Notes under the pieces: generated by a model
The model's input: only the letters and a program-made list of their open reading frames with translations
What the model was told of the DNA's origin: nothing
The model's database searches: none
Assembly: GCF_030005555.1 (NCBI RefSeq)
Contig: NZ_JASCQG010000005.1
Span: 112,509-176,508 of the forward strand
Length of the DNA stretch: 64,000 nt
From: Empedobacter sedimenti
GTDB taxonomy: Bacteria > Bacteroidota > Bacteroidia > Flavobacteriales > Weeksellaceae
Direction of reading: 5' to 3'
Made by a program: the position numbers and the translations under genes
In this document: positions 27,606 through 38,100 of the stretch, piece by piece
How positions within the stretch are numbered: the first letter of the stretch is position 1
Layout of the letters: each line of letters opens with the position of its first letter

Positions 27606-29303
27606 TTAATATTTCTCATGAAAATATTCGTTCAATAATTTAACTTTATCTTTTTTATCAACTGCTTCTTGATTACGTAATTCTACACGTCGAATTTTTC
27701 CTGAAAGTGTTTTTGGTAATGTTTCGACAAACTGAATAATTCGAGGAATTTTGTAACGCGCCAAATGGTCTTCCGTAAAACGAAAAATATCTAAAGCTAA
27801 ACTATTTGAAGCCTCATGTCCAGGTGCAAGAATTACAAAAGCCTTCACCGCATTACTTCTCAACTCATGTGGACTTGCAACAACAGCAGCTTCCATAATT
27901 GCATCATGCTCTAATAACACACTTTCTACTTCAAAAGGACCAACACGGAAATCTGATGCTTTTATGACATCGTCATCACGTCCTACAAACCAAACATATC
28001 CATCTTCATCTTTGTACGCTTTATCTCCAGTGTAGTACAATCCATGCTTAAAAACCTTCGACATTTTATCTTTCTGAATCAAATAGGTTTTGAAAATACC
28101 ATCAATTGTATTTTCGTCATGTATCACACAAATATTTCCTTCTTCATAATCTTGGACAATATTTCCTTCATCATCGGCAATCACGATATTATATAAAAAT
28201 AGAGGTTTTCCCATCGAACCATACTTCAATTGTTGATCTGGTAAATTCGCAATCATCGCTGTTGATTCTGACTGTCCATAACCATCACGAATTAAAATTC
28301 CTGTTCCTTCTTTCCAAACATCAATAATTTCTGGATTAAGTGGTTCACCAGCAGCAACACATTGACGAAGTTTGAAATCATAATTTTTCAAATCTTCTAA
28401 AATCAAAACTCGCAGAGCTGTTGGTGGTGCACAAAAAGTTGTTACGCCCAAATCTTGAATAGTTTGTAATTGCTCTTTCGGAACAAATTTATCTGCATGA
28501 TACCCTAAAATGGTTGCGCCCATATTCCAAGGAGCGAAAAAACTGCTCCAGAAAAATTTTGCCCAACCTGGTTGCGAAATATTGTAATGTAAATCTCCTG
28601 GTTTCATTCCAACCCAAGACGAAGTTGTAAAACCTCCAACAGGGTAAGTATAATGAGTATGTACAACTACTTTTGGCATTCCTGTCGTACCAGATGTAAA
28701 GAAATAGAATAAATCATCGTCAGCATTAGTATCAGCAGCCTCAGCTAGTGTAGATTCTTTCCACAACTCATTGATATTGATCCAACCTTCACGTTCACCA
28801 TCAGAAATCAACTTAATTTTAATTTTCTGATCAAATTTAGCTTCAGCCTCATCAATTTTTGATGCATTTGCCTGATCTGCCAAAGCAACTTCAGGGAAAG
28901 ATGATTGAAAACGAAACGCTAAATCGCGAGCGTCTAAAGTTGTTGCAGCTGGAATAATAATTAATCCGCCTTTTATAGCGACCAAATATCCAATCCATGT
29001 AATTGGTAACAATGGAACTTGCGAAAACATTTTATCTCCTCTATCAACCCCATTTTTTCTCAAAAAATTTAGAAACTGATTGTATTTATCAGACAAATCC
29101 TGAAATGTATAATCCTCTCTTTGCTCATTATACTTCCAAATCAATCCCTTTTGATTCCCAAACTTAGCTACATTGTGAGGTTCAAAAATATCCCTTACCC
29201 AATTAAACTTCTCTGGTTTAAAAATTTTAACCTCATTTAATTTTGCATAATCTTCTGATTCGATAGCTAATCGAATCGAGTTGAACAATTCTTGTACTGT
29301 CAT
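27606..29303 (-). CDS. AMP-binding acyl-CoA synthetase (acetyl/medium-chain type)
   Basis: Adenylate-forming enzyme that activates a carboxylic acid with ATP and joins it to CoA. P-loop FFTSGTTGMPKVVVH near residue 200, GYGQSEST near 345, YYTGDKAYKDEDGYVWFVGRDDD near 430-450, and the C-terminal catalytic lysine in LPKTLSGKIRR. Length 565 fits the acetyl/medium-chain group. Acid substrate not determined; it may feed acetyl units to the glyoxylate shunt encoded 14 kb away. Confidence 0.92.
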   Translation of the reverse strand: MTVQELFNSIRLAIESEDYAKLNEVKIFKPEKFNWVRDIFEPHNVAKFGNQKGLIWKYNEQREDYTFQDLSDKYNQFLNFLRKNGVDRGDKMFSQVPLLPITWIGYLVAIKGGLIIIPAATTLDARDLAFRFQSSFPEVALADQANASKIDEAEAKFDQKIKIKLISDGEREGWININELWKESTLAEAADTNADDDLFYFFTSGTTGMPKVVVHTHYTYPVGGFTTSSWVGMKPGDLHYNISQPGWAKFFWSSFFAPWNMGATILGYHADKFVPKEQLQTIQDLGVTTFCAPPTALRVLILEDLKNYDFKLRQCVAAGEPLNPEIIDVWKEGTGILIRDGYGQSESTAMIANLPDQQLKYGSMGKPLFLYNIVIADDEGNIVQDYEEGNICVIHDENTIDGIFKTYLIQKDKMSKVFKHGLYYTGDKAYKDEDGYVWFVGRDDDVIKASDFRVGPFEVESVLLEHDAIMEAAVVASPHELRSNAVKAFVILAPGHEASNSLALDIFRFTEDHLARYKIPRIIQFVETLPKTLSGKIRRVELRNQEAVDKKDKVKLLNEYFHEKY

Positions 29304-29361
29304 TTACTTGTGGTTTTGAATAAATGTAGAAAAATTATTCAATTAACCACACTATTAGAAA

Positions 29362-29397
29362 TGAAAAAAGGATGAATTTATGAAATTCATCCTTTTT
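29362..29397 (-). terminator. Intrinsic terminator of the DEAD-box helicase gene
   Basis: Perfect 15-bp stem AAAAAGGATGAATTT/AAATTCATCCTTTTT with a three-base loop, 23 bases past the helicase stop. Confidence 0.88.
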
Positions 29398-29419
29398 ACT
29401 ATTTATTATTGAGAAATTA

Positions 29420-31315
29420 TTAATCTCTACCTCTTCTTGAGTTACCTGTTCTATTACGGTCTCCACCACGGTAACCACCACGATCTCCTCCTCTAGAATC
29501 TCTAGAATCACGGTCGCGATCACCTCCACGGTATCCACCTCTATCACCTCCTCTAGAATCACGATCACCTCCTCGGTAACCACCACTTCTTTCACGATCA
29601 TTATCACGACGGCTATTGAATCCTCGACTACCTCCGCCATCACGACGACGATCTCCTCCTCTTCTATCACCCCCACGACGATCACCATCACCACGTCTTG
29701 GCTCTGGTTTAGAAATTTGTACATCTAAATCTACACCATCACGCTGAGCATCTTTGAAAGATTCTAAAACTAATGATTCAAATTGTGTATCAACTTCGAA
29801 GAAAGAGAAATTACGTAAAATTTCAATTTTTCCTATTTCGATGTTACGGTTACGTGTTTGTTCATTAATTAAACCAATTAAGTTAGGAACGCGTAAGTTG
29901 TGTTTTTGACCAATATTGATAAAGAAACGAGAAAAATCACGACCTCCACGACGGTTAGACGTACGATCTGCTCTATCTCCACGATCTCCTTCAGATGTAA
30001 TATCTCTAGTGTTTTTGTAATACTCTAAGAACGAATTGAACTCAACTGTCATGAAACGTTTCAATAATGTATCACGATCTAAATTTGCTAATTTTTCATT
30101 AACCGTATCCATGTAAGGTGCGATTAACTCTTCGTCAACTTCAATATTTTCGATTTTCTCGATTAAAGAAATTAAACGTTTTTCACAAATTTCAGCTCCA
30201 GTCGGAACATTTCTAGGTTCGATTTTAGAAGCAATTAATTTTTCTAAATCTCTTACTTTACGAGCTTCACGACCACCAGAAATGATGATAGATATCCCTT
30301 TGTTACCAGCACGTCCTGTACGACCTGAACGGTGAACATAAACTTCTGGATCATCTGGTAGATTAAAGTTGATAACGTGAGTTAACTCGTTTACATCAAT
30401 TCCACGTGCAGCAACGTCTGTTGCAACAAGGATTTGAATGTTTTGGTTACGGAATTTCTCCATCACGTGATCACGTTGTGATTGTGATAAATCTCCATGT
30501 AATGCGTCTGCATTGTAACCATCTTGCATCAATTTATCTGCAACATCTTTCGCTTCGCGACGAGTTCTACAGAAAACGATACCATAAATATTTGGGTAAT
30601 AATCAGCTAAACGTTTTAAAGCTAAGTAACGATCAGAAGAACGTACTAAGTAAACGTGATGCTCAATATTTTTTGATGCTGTATTTACTTTACTTACAGC
30701 AATCTCAACTGGATTGTGCATGTATTCTGAAGCGATACGACGAACCTCTGAAGGCATTGTAGCTGAGAATAATAAAGTTTGTTTTTCTTCTGGAGTAGTT
30801 TCTAAGATAGAATCGATTTCGTCACGGAATCCCATGTTCAACATCTCATCTGCCTCATCTAAAACTGTCCATGTGATGTCATTAATTTTTAATGCACCAC
30901 GCTTAATTAAGTCCATTGTACGACCTGGTGTTCCTACAACGATTTGTGGATTATCTTTTAAACCTCTAATTTGTTTAACGATATCAGCTCCACCATAAAC
31001 TGCTTGTACACGTACTCCACGCATATCTGCAGAAAAAGATTCTAATTCTTTTGCGATTTGTAAACATAATTCACGAGTAGGACACAAAATAATTGCTTGT
31101 ACTGATTTTGAATTACTGTCTAATTGATTTAAAACCGGAAGCCCGAATGCTGCAGTTTTTCCTGTTCCTGTTTGCGCCAATGCAATAACATCTTGATCTG
31201 ATGAAAGGATTTGAGGAATAGCTTTTTCTTGGATTGGAGATGGGTTAACGAAGCCCATTTTCTCAATTGCAGTTAGGATTTCTTCTTGAAGTCCTAATTC
31301 TTTGAATGTAATCAT
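29420..31315 (-). CDS. deaD: DEAD-box RNA helicase with RGG-rich tail
   Basis: ATP-dependent RNA helicase of the DeaD/CsdA group. Q motif PSPIQEKAIP (25-34), Walker A AQTGTGKT (47-54), DEAD at 153-156, SAT at 184-186, HRSGRTGRAG in domain 2, then a DbpA-type RNA-binding domain (about 430-530, INIGQKHNLRVPNLIGLIN) and a tail of about 90 residues made of RGG/GGDRG repeats. Start set at the ATG at 31315 (MITFKELGL, 631 aa). A leader of about 165 nt and a full promoter lie upstream, as for cold-inducible helicases; cold induction itself is inference. Confidence 0.94.
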   Translation of the reverse strand: MITFKELGLQEEILTAIEKMGFVNPSPIQEKAIPQILSSDQDVIALAQTGTGKTAAFGLPVLNQLDSNSKSVQAIILCPTRELCLQIAKELESFSADMRGVRVQAVYGGADIVKQIRGLKDNPQIVVGTPGRTMDLIKRGALKINDITWTVLDEADEMLNMGFRDEIDSILETTPEEKQTLLFSATMPSEVRRIASEYMHNPVEIAVSKVNTASKNIEHHVYLVRSSDRYLALKRLADYYPNIYGIVFCRTRREAKDVADKLMQDGYNADALHGDLSQSQRDHVMEKFRNQNIQILVATDVAARGIDVNELTHVINFNLPDDPEVYVHRSGRTGRAGNKGISIIISGGREARKVRDLEKLIASKIEPRNVPTGAEICEKRLISLIEKIENIEVDEELIAPYMDTVNEKLANLDRDTLLKRFMTVEFNSFLEYYKNTRDITSEGDRGDRADRTSNRRGGRDFSRFFINIGQKHNLRVPNLIGLINEQTRNRNIEIGKIEILRNFSFFEVDTQFESLVLESFKDAQRDGVDLDVQISKPEPRRGDGDRRGGDRRGGDRRRDGGGSRGFNSRRDNDRERSGGYRGGDRDSRGGDRGGYRGGDRDRDSRDSRGGDRGGYRGGDRNRTGNSRRGRD

Positions 31316-31485
31316 GTTAGATACGATACCGAGATAATGAAATTCATTTATATTCCATATCACCGGTTTTATTTTAAATTATTTAACCAACAGATATGAA
31401 AGAATAAAATTAAATGGCTGAGCAGCCTAAAAAATCCCTAAATGAATATTCTTTAACATCCGTACCTTAACTCTAAAAGGCTGTG

Positions 31486-31516
31486 CAAATGTAAGGATTA
31501 TTTTTGAAACACACAA
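31486..31516 (-). promoter_or_regulatory. Promoter of the DEAD-box helicase gene
   Basis: On the minus strand TTG (31516-31514), 20-nt spacer, TACATTTG (31493-31486). Predicted start near 31480 gives a leader of about 165 nt. Confidence 0.65.
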
Positions 31517-31537
31517 CACACTTTCATAATCCTTACA
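31490..31537. repeat. Inverted repeat spanning the helicase promoter
   Basis: Perfect 12-bp arms TGTAAGGATTAT (31490-31501) and ATAATCCTTACA (31526-31537), 24 nt apart, enclosing the spacer and -33 region. It could be an operator, or a long-looped hairpin after sdaA, although no U run follows it on the minus strand. Confidence 0.5.
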
Positions 31538-31580
31538 AAACACTTTACAATTATTCATTGTATTGATAATAAATACGTTA

Positions 31581-32996
31581 CTAACAATCTGCGATATTAA
31601 CCGCTACTGCCAAACCTCCTTCAGAAGTTTCTTTGTATTTATTATTCATATCTTTTGCAGTTTCCCACATCGTATTTACTACTTTATCTAACGGAACTTT
31701 TGCATGTAAAGGATCTGTATCCAATGCTAATTCTGCTGCATTTATTGCTTTAATTGCACCCATTGTATTACGTTCGATACATGGAACTTGAACCAAACCA
31801 CCAATCGGATCGCATGTTAAACCTAAGTGATGTTCCATTGCAATTTCGGCTGCCATTGTAACCTGAGCTGGAGTTCCGCCCATTAATTCGCACAAAGCTG
31901 CTGCTGCCATTGCTGATGAAACGCCAATTTCTGCTTGACAACCTCCCATTGCTGCCGAAATAGTTGCTCCTTTCTTAAAGATAGAACCTATTACACCTGC
32001 AGTTGTTAAGAATTGTTCAATTTCTTTCTGACCTGCTTTATGATTTTCAATAACCAAATAATACATCAAAACAGCAGGAATAACTCCTGCACTACCATTT
32101 GTTGGCGCAGTAACTACGCGACCTAAAGATGCATTAACCTCATTTACAGCCAAAGCAAAACAACTTACCCATTTTAGGATTTGTCTGAAATAGACTTTGG
32201 TTTTACGTATTGACGTAATCCATTCTTGTGGGTTAGAATATGGTGTTTTTCCTACCAAATTTTTATGCATATCATATGCACGACGTTTCACGTTCAATCC
32301 TCCAGGTAAAATACCTTCTGTATGACAACCAATGTACATACATTCTAGCATTGTATCCCAAATACGCATTAATTCATGATGAATTTCGTCCTCTGTTCTG
32401 ATCGATTTCTCGTTCTCGAACATGATTTCAGAAATTGACTTATTCTCTTTCGAACAAAATTCTAATAATTCTGTCGATGTATTAAATAGAAAAGGGAAAG
32501 CACCTGTAACTTCTGTATTTGAAGTTTCTTCATCTTCTTTAGTAAAAAAACCACCTCCTACAGAATAAAATGTTGAAGAAAACTCCTCTTCTCCATAAAC
32601 TGCAGTAAACGTTAATCCGTTTGCGTGAAATGGTAAAAATTCTCTATTGAATACAATATCAGTTTTTGGATCAAAATTTATCTTAAATTTTCCTCCAAAA
32701 TTGATCGTAGTTGTCTCGTTAATTGTATTAATAATTGAAGAGATATCATCAATAGGAACATACTCTGGATCAGCACCACTTAAACCTAACATTACGGCAT
32801 AATCTGTTGCATGACCTTTTCCTGTTAACGATAATGATCCATATAAGTCTACACGGACACGTGTTATTTTTTCAAAAATTGAAGCGGCTTCTAATTCTTT
32901 CAGAAAAGCTTCTGCTGCGCGCCAAGGACCTAAAGTATGAGAACTTGAAGGACCAACGCCAATTTTAAGCATATCAAATACTGAAATACAATCCAT
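31581..32996 (-). CDS. sdaA: L-serine ammonia-lyase, iron-sulfur dependent, single chain
   Basis: Converts L-serine to pyruvate and ammonia using a 4Fe-4S cluster. N-terminal beta domain begins [25 protein letters not shown]; the alpha domain carries [34 protein letters not shown] and the cluster region [19 protein letters not shown]. 471 residues, the fused single-polypeptide form. Monocistronic; a -7 element TATATTTG is visible on the minus strand at 33032-33039. Confidence 0.95.
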   Translation of the reverse strand: MDCISVFDMLKIGVGPSSSHTLGPWRAAEAFLKELEAASIFEKITRVRVDLYGSLSLTGKGHATDYAVMLGLSGADPEYVPIDDISSIINTINETTTINFGGKFKINFDPKTDIVFNREFLPFHANGLTFTAVYGEEEFSSTFYSVGGGFFTKEDEETSNTEVTGAFPFLFNTSTELLEFCSKENKSISEIMFENEKSIRTEDEIHHELMRIWDTMLECMYIGCHTEGILPGGLNVKRRAYDMHKNLVGKTPYSNPQEWITSIRKTKVYFRQILKWVSCFALAVNEVNASLGRVVTAPTNGSAGVIPAVLMYYLVIENHKAGQKEIEQFLTTAGVIGSIFKKGATISAAMGGCQAEIGVSSAMAAAALCELMGGTPAQVTMAAEIAMEHHLGLTCDPIGGLVQVPCIERNTMGAIKAINAAELALDTDPLHAKVPLDKVVNTMWETAKDMNNKYKETSEGGLAVAVNIADC

Positions 32997-33153
32997 ATTG
33001 TACTTTTAATTTATATTTTTTCCACACAGAACAAATATAGCCGTTAAATTCTCATATTCACTTTTATTTTGGCAATTTTTTGTTAATTTAAAAGCTCAAT
33101 GACTTTAATAACCTCAATCTAAATAAGTTTTGTTCTATTATTTTAATAAAAAA

Positions 33154-33182
33154 AATAGGATTTGATATAATCAAATCCTATT
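33154..33182 (-). terminator. Intrinsic terminator of the lrp-nudix-membrane protein operon
   Basis: 12-bp stem AATAGGATTTGA/TCAAATCCTATT, loop TATAA; a run of nine A on the plus side gives U residues to minus-strand transcripts. Confidence 0.85.
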
Positions 33183-33207
33183 CTAAGTTCTATATTAACT
33201 CAATAAT

Positions 33208-33696
33208 TTACTTAAACTTATACCAATATGGATAAATAATTGCTAATCCATAACCAATGAAAACAAATAATGTAAACATGGTAAAAAGCGTTCCATCTGC
33301 CATAAATTCTGGTTGCATTGCTGATGCAATAAACAACGAGGCTACAACCATGTAAACACCGATTCTTTTATAAGAATTAACTAAAAAGATTCCTACTAAA
33401 GATACTACACCTAAAATAAGTGTTGTAATTGGATACCATTTTGGCATTTCTGGTGCATCATTGTTTAACATTTGACGAAATAAATAATCATTTGTCACTA
33501 ACAATTGATACCCTCTATATAAAATACTTAAAATCAGGAAAATCATTATAAAAATCATTGATTTGAATAAAAATGATTTATTATTTGATTCATGTTTCAA
33601 ATCGTTTGACTTTGTATTGTCTGACATTAAAACATCTGAATCAAAGATATCCTCTCTTTCTTTATCGTTATTTGTATTTACTTGATTTGTCATCAT
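33208..33696 (-). CDS. Four-helix membrane protein of unknown function
   Basis: 162 residues. A polar, acidic N-terminus of about 45 residues is followed by four hydrophobic helices (FLFKSMIFIMIFLILSILYR, ITTLILGVVSLVGIFLV, VYMVVASLFIASAM, TMFTLFVFIGYGLAIIYPYW). Starts nine bases after the nudix gene stop, so third gene of that operon. The second ATG (33693) could serve as start. No family recognised. Confidence 0.7.
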   Translation of the reverse strand: MMTNQVNTNNDKEREDIFDSDVLMSDNTKSNDLKHESNNKSFLFKSMIFIMIFLILSILYRGYQLLVTNDYLFRQMLNNDAPEMPKWYPITTLILGVVSLVGIFLVNSYKRIGVYMVVASLFIASAMQPEFMADGTLFTMFTLFVFIGYGLAIIYPYWYKFK

Positions 33697-33705
33697 TTTC
33701 TAGTT

Positions 33706-34407
33706 TTAAAAAAGAAAATCATAGCCTTTCAAACTCAATTTCTCATATTTTTCTTCATCAAAACGATACAGCTTAGACACTTTACGATACTGTTTAGGAT
33801 CTGTTGTATTACCAGTTTCAATAATTAAATTCGAATTGAAGATTTTCTTTCTAAAATTACGTTTATCTAATTCTCTGTTCAATGCTTTTTCATACAAACT
33901 TTGTAATTGCGCAATTGTAAATTCGTCTCCAAGTAAATTAAACCCTACTGGGCGACGCTTTACACGACGCTTTACACGTTCTTTCGCATATTGCACAATC
34001 TCGTTATGATCGAAAGCTAAATCCGGAATACGATCATAAGGGTACCATTCTCCTCCCTGCGATTTTACTTTTTCTATCATTTGTGGAGTTAATTTTACCA
34101 ATGCGTAATAAGCAACATTAACTACACGTCCTAATGGATTACGAAACACTTTTGTAAAAGCTTTTAACTGCTCGATGTACGTTTGATGTTCATCATAAGC
34201 AATTTTTTCGATCAACAACTCGTGAATTGCTTGATCATTACTTACAGTTGGTGCAATGTATTTCCCTGGCAAAACCAAGGCATTTTTATAAGGGTCATTT
34301 AATTTTTTATAAACTAATACCTTTAGTTCTTCCCCATCAAATCCGAAAAGTACAAGACTTGAACAGAGAGCGACCTGAAAATATTTAGCTTTTTCTTCTT
34401 CAGTCAT
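33706..34407 (-). CDS. Nudix-domain transcriptional regulator (NrtR-like)
   Basis: N-terminal Nudix fold (about 10-140: VALCSSLVLFGFDGEELKVLVYKK) joined to a C-terminal winged helix (about 150-230: FTIAQLQSLYEKALNRELDKRNFRKKI). The Nudix box is degenerate: after LPGKYIAPTVSNDQAIHELL the catalytic REXXEE is missing, as in the regulatory NrtR branch that senses a nucleotide-sugar ligand. Follows lrp after 30 bases. Likely a DNA-binding sensor of ADP-ribose-like or sugar ligands; targets unknown. Confidence 0.85.
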   Translation of the reverse strand: MTEEEKAKYFQVALCSSLVLFGFDGEELKVLVYKKLNDPYKNALVLPGKYIAPTVSNDQAIHELLIEKIAYDEHQTYIEQLKAFTKVFRNPLGRVVNVAYYALVKLTPQMIEKVKSQGGEWYPYDRIPDLAFDHNEIVQYAKERVKRRVKRRPVGFNLLGDEFTIAQLQSLYEKALNRELDKRNFRKKIFNSNLIIETGNTTDPKQYRKVSKLYRFDEEKYEKLSLKGYDFLF

Positions 34408-34437
34408 TTTGTGGATGATTAAAAAATATGGTATTTC

Positions 34438-34908
34438 TTAATGAAAAATAGAATGCATTAATCTATTCTTGTCATTAAAAGATTCTTCTAGAGAGATCAT
34501 AGATTCTGTTCTTAAAACATCATCAATTTGATCAATTTTGTAGATTACATCTTTAGCATCAGAAGTGTCTCTTGCTCTAATTTTACAGAAAATATTATAT
34601 TTACCTGAAACTACATGTACAACAGTTACGTTAGGAATTTTATACAACTCATCAATAACTTTTTGTGTTTTATTGGTTTTAGTTAACAATAAACCTACAT
34701 ACGCTACAAATTGGTATCCCATTTTATCGTAATCCGTAATCAAAGTAGTTCCCTTGATGATTCCCGCTTCCTCTAATTTTTTGACACGTACGTGAATTGT
34801 ACCAGCAGAAACATTCATCTTTTTAGCAATTTCTGTAAACGGCATTCTTGTATTGTCAATCAAATACATCAAGATCTTCTTATCAACATCATCAATTATG
34901 TAATTCAT
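34438..34908 (-). CDS. Lrp/AsnC family transcriptional regulator
   Basis: 156 residues: N-terminal helix-turn-helix (DKKILMYLIDNTRMPFTEIAKKMNVSAGTIHVRVKKLEEAGII, 9-55 split across two helices) and a C-terminal RAM ligand-binding domain (VAYVGLLLTKTNKTQKVIDEL; VVHVVSGKYNIFCKIRARD). First gene of an operon with the NrtR-like gene and a membrane protein. Has a complete promoter lying inside an inverted repeat that may be its own binding site. Confidence 0.94.
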   Translation of the reverse strand: MNYIIDDVDKKILMYLIDNTRMPFTEIAKKMNVSAGTIHVRVKKLEEAGIIKGTTLITDYDKMGYQFVAYVGLLLTKTNKTQKVIDELYKIPNVTVVHVVSGKYNIFCKIRARDTSDAKDVIYKIDQIDDVLRTESMISLEESFNDKNRLMHSIFH

Positions 34909-34920
34909 TTTCTTTGTTTT

Positions 34921-34985
34921 TGACTATTATTATTATTTTAATAAAAAATCTAATTAATTTTTAGCAAAATTATAAATAATAGTCA
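34921..34985. repeat. Inverted repeat around the lrp promoter
   Basis: TGACTATTATT (34921-34931) and AATAATAGTCA (34975-34985), perfect 11-bp arms 43 nt apart. The arms flank the -7 element and transcript start of the lrp gene; candidate autoregulatory site. Confidence 0.4.
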
Positions 34986-34995
34986 TAATCTTCAA
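34965..34995 (-). promoter_or_regulatory. Promoter of the lrp operon
   Basis: Minus strand TTG (34995-34993), 20-nt spacer, TAATTTTG (34972-34965). Start expected near 34957, leader about 50 nt. Confidence 0.65.
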
Positions 34996-35038
34996 AATAT
35001 TTTTTAATGATTTATTTAATATTTTACTTTTGTTAAAA

Positions 35039-35118
35039 TAATAGTTCAAAAAAGAAAGAACTAATCACTTTTGTTTGTTTGCGCGAGTTTATTGTCTAAC
35101 CACAATAAACTCTTTTTT
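35039..35118 (+). ncRNA. Candidate small RNA with its own terminator
   Basis: A plus-strand -7 element TACTTTTG (35025-35032) is followed about 50 nt later by an 11-bp hairpin GAGTTTATTGT/ACAATAAACTC (35085-35112) with a six-T tail. No plus-strand gene ends here: the neighbours are both on the minus strand and the U run is absent on that strand. A short upstream stem TAGTTC/GAACTA (near 35044-35063) is also possible. No -33 TTG; no known family recognised. Confidence 0.4.
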
Positions 35119-35120
35119 AT

Positions 35121-38100
35121 TTATTTGATTTTCACTAGTCCACGACGACTTGGTTTTGGCTTAATTGTAGTTGGTTTTTGATAACTAACCTTTGTAGAAT
35201 CTTTCAGATTATGACGAATAGAATCAATTCTTTTTTCTTCTTGTTTCGGAACTTTATACACCGGAATCGTATCTTTCGTATTATTACCTAAAGTTGAAAT
35301 CGAATTTTTCTCTTTTTTGACACGTTGTTCTAAGCCTAAAAACTCTCTGAAGTTGTCAAAGTTTTTATTATACTGAATACCTACACCAAAACTCTGATTT
35401 AGATTACTCGACATACCTGGCTGTAATCCAAATGTAGTTGGCTTTGTAAAAGCTCGTAGCAATAAAGACCCATTATTTAATTTAGAAATATCATAAGTTA
35501 AATCAAAATTACCATCAAAGTTTTCTTGTACCGTACTACTATTAGTTACTGCAATACCATAAGAACCTCGCATACTTAATCGATTGTTAATTCGATATGA
35601 AACCGAAGTTCTAATTTTATCATTTGTATTAGATTGCGCACTACCTCCTACATATTCTAATTGCACATCTACATTATTGGCAATAGAAGATAACATACCA
35701 GCAATGGTAGAAAGTCCAATATCTGCAGCTGTACTCGTAACACCAGACTGAACTGCAGAAGCATCGCCAAACTTACCTGTCAATAAAATATAACTAAATT
35801 GTAGCATTTGTTCTTCTGTATTCGATCTAAATTTGGATTGCAACTGTGAATTAATATCTGACCCTGCATTTGGAATAGTAAGACCAAAATCGATAATAGG
35901 TTTTTTCAAGGTTTCTGAAATGTTAATCGATAAAATAGCATCATAAATCTGAGAATACCCAATTCCTAAATAATCTCCTACATTTGAAACTGATTTTTGA
36001 TACTCTGCCGCAATATTAAGGGTTGCATCAAGTGGGTTTCCAGAAAACTGAACAGACGAACCTTTTTTCACTTTAAAATCTTTCGGGATTAAAGGAAATT
36101 GTCTAAACTCGTATGTTCCTCTGTCAATATTGTACACTCCTGTTAAACTCAATCCTGAATTATTCATCAAGAATCTTAAATTTTCTGCAGTACCACGAGC
36201 AGATGCTTTATCATTTGTTCTGGCATCAAATATTAAGTTAACCATTGCATTTGGATAAGCATTAATTGTTAAATCGATTGCCATTCCTTTCGGTGCTCGT
36301 GCATCCTTCGATTTATTTTTATCATCCAAATGTTGATCAGGAACAAATCGCACCAAATTATTTTCAGCCTCAATCGTCGTACTTCCTGTGTTAATTGTCA
36401 ACTCAGAATTACCTACAACAGTAGCATCTCCAGCAATCTCCAATCCTTCTACCGGTCCTAACATTGATACGTCGCCTTTAGCAAATATTTTACCGTAGAA
36501 TAATTCATTATCTTTCATCGAGGTATTCATCACCAATAAATTATCTGCATCAAATTGTAAGTTGAGACCCCATTTACTTAAGCTACGGAAAAGAATGGCT
36601 CCATCTACTTTACCTTTTGTATTATATGCTGTGTCTTTAAAATTAACATCATTTAGCATAATCATACCTTGACCTGTACCTTGTTTGGTTACAAATAATT
36701 CGTTTTCACCTTCAAAAAGATAATCAGTTCCAAGGAAATTAACTTTCAATCCAAGATCTTTAGCCATCAAAGTTCCGGTAATATCTGGCTGCATTACAGG
36801 TCCTTTCAACTTAACATCACCAGATAGCGTTCCTCTCATGTTAGAGAATACTGACTTCAAGAATCCTTCTAAGAAATCGACATGAAACTCATCAAAGTTA
36901 GCATCAACATCCACCTCTGGTCCTGTTGGTTTATTGATAATATTACCATAAGCAACCATAGATTGTATTTGCTCTTTCTGTAAGCTCGCATCAAAATTAA
37001 ATGTTTTATCAGCTACATTATATCCACCTTCTAGGGTTAAATTTCCTAACTCGAAATCATTTAACCCCAGACTATCAATTTTAGCTTGTAAAGTAGGTTC
37101 AAGTTTTTCTTTTGTACGAACCACATCTACTTTACCATTAGCAACTCCGACAATTTTAAGGTTATTTAGCAATGTTTTCGGAATAATTTTCTCCAGATGC
37201 AAATCTTTAAAATCAGCATTGAAATTAAAGTCTTCTTTGTTTGTAAATAAACCACTTACTTTTAAGTATTGATCTTCAGATTCTAAAGAAAAATCTTCGA
37301 CTTTCAATGATTTATTAATTCGATTAAAAATCATTCGATTAGAATTTGCATCATTTAAGTGATTAATTGTCCATTTTGTAGAATCAATCATCACTGTTGA
37401 TGGTGAAAATCCAAAAATCAAATCATTTTTATTTTGAAGCGTGTGGAATAAATTTAGATTAAATAAAATAGGATTTTTTCGTCCAATATTAAAATCAGTC
37501 GTTAAAACTAATGTATCATTTTTCGGAACCGAATTAATATTCAGCGCATTTAATGTTACACCACTCACTTTTAAACTATCAATTCTTGCATTAAGCGTCG
37601 GAACCTCAGCAATTGTATTCAAATTTACATCAGACTGAAACAGTTGAATACCTGCATATTTTATACCTGGCGTTTGTAAATCTGCTTGCAATTGATTTTT
37701 TGAACCATCTATAAAACCTTTGATATGCGTATCAGGTTCAATCTGAATAGAAGGGTCAATATATTTTAATAAATTTTGTTGAACATAAACATCAAACGCA
37801 AAAGACTGGTTAGGAGAAACCTTTTTATAACGGAAAGATGGAACTAAATTTACCAAGGCATTGTTTACTACATTTCCTATCTCAGTGATTTTAAAACGTC
37901 CATCAAGTGTAGCTTTCATGTACTCTGGCACATCAATCGTCATTAACTTGTGTGAACCATTAATTTGCGAATTTAGTATAACATGATCAAGCTGTAATGT
38001 ATCTTTTTTAGATCTGAAATAAAGATTTTTAACATCAATATTTCCATTCAAATCATCAATATTTGTTAATCTAAAATCTCCTGTAACATCACCACGGACT

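Noticed and set aside
29420..29700. Regular repeats that might suggest a CRISPR or tandem-repeat array
   Set aside because: The periodicity is that of codons for GGDRG/RGG repeats in the helicase tail, with no spacers.
29335..29724. Open frame of 129 codons on the minus strand, rich in Val, Glu and Ile
   Set aside because: It is an alternative frame across the RGG-repeat tail of the DEAD-box gene; the low-complexity sequence is a by-product of that repeat.
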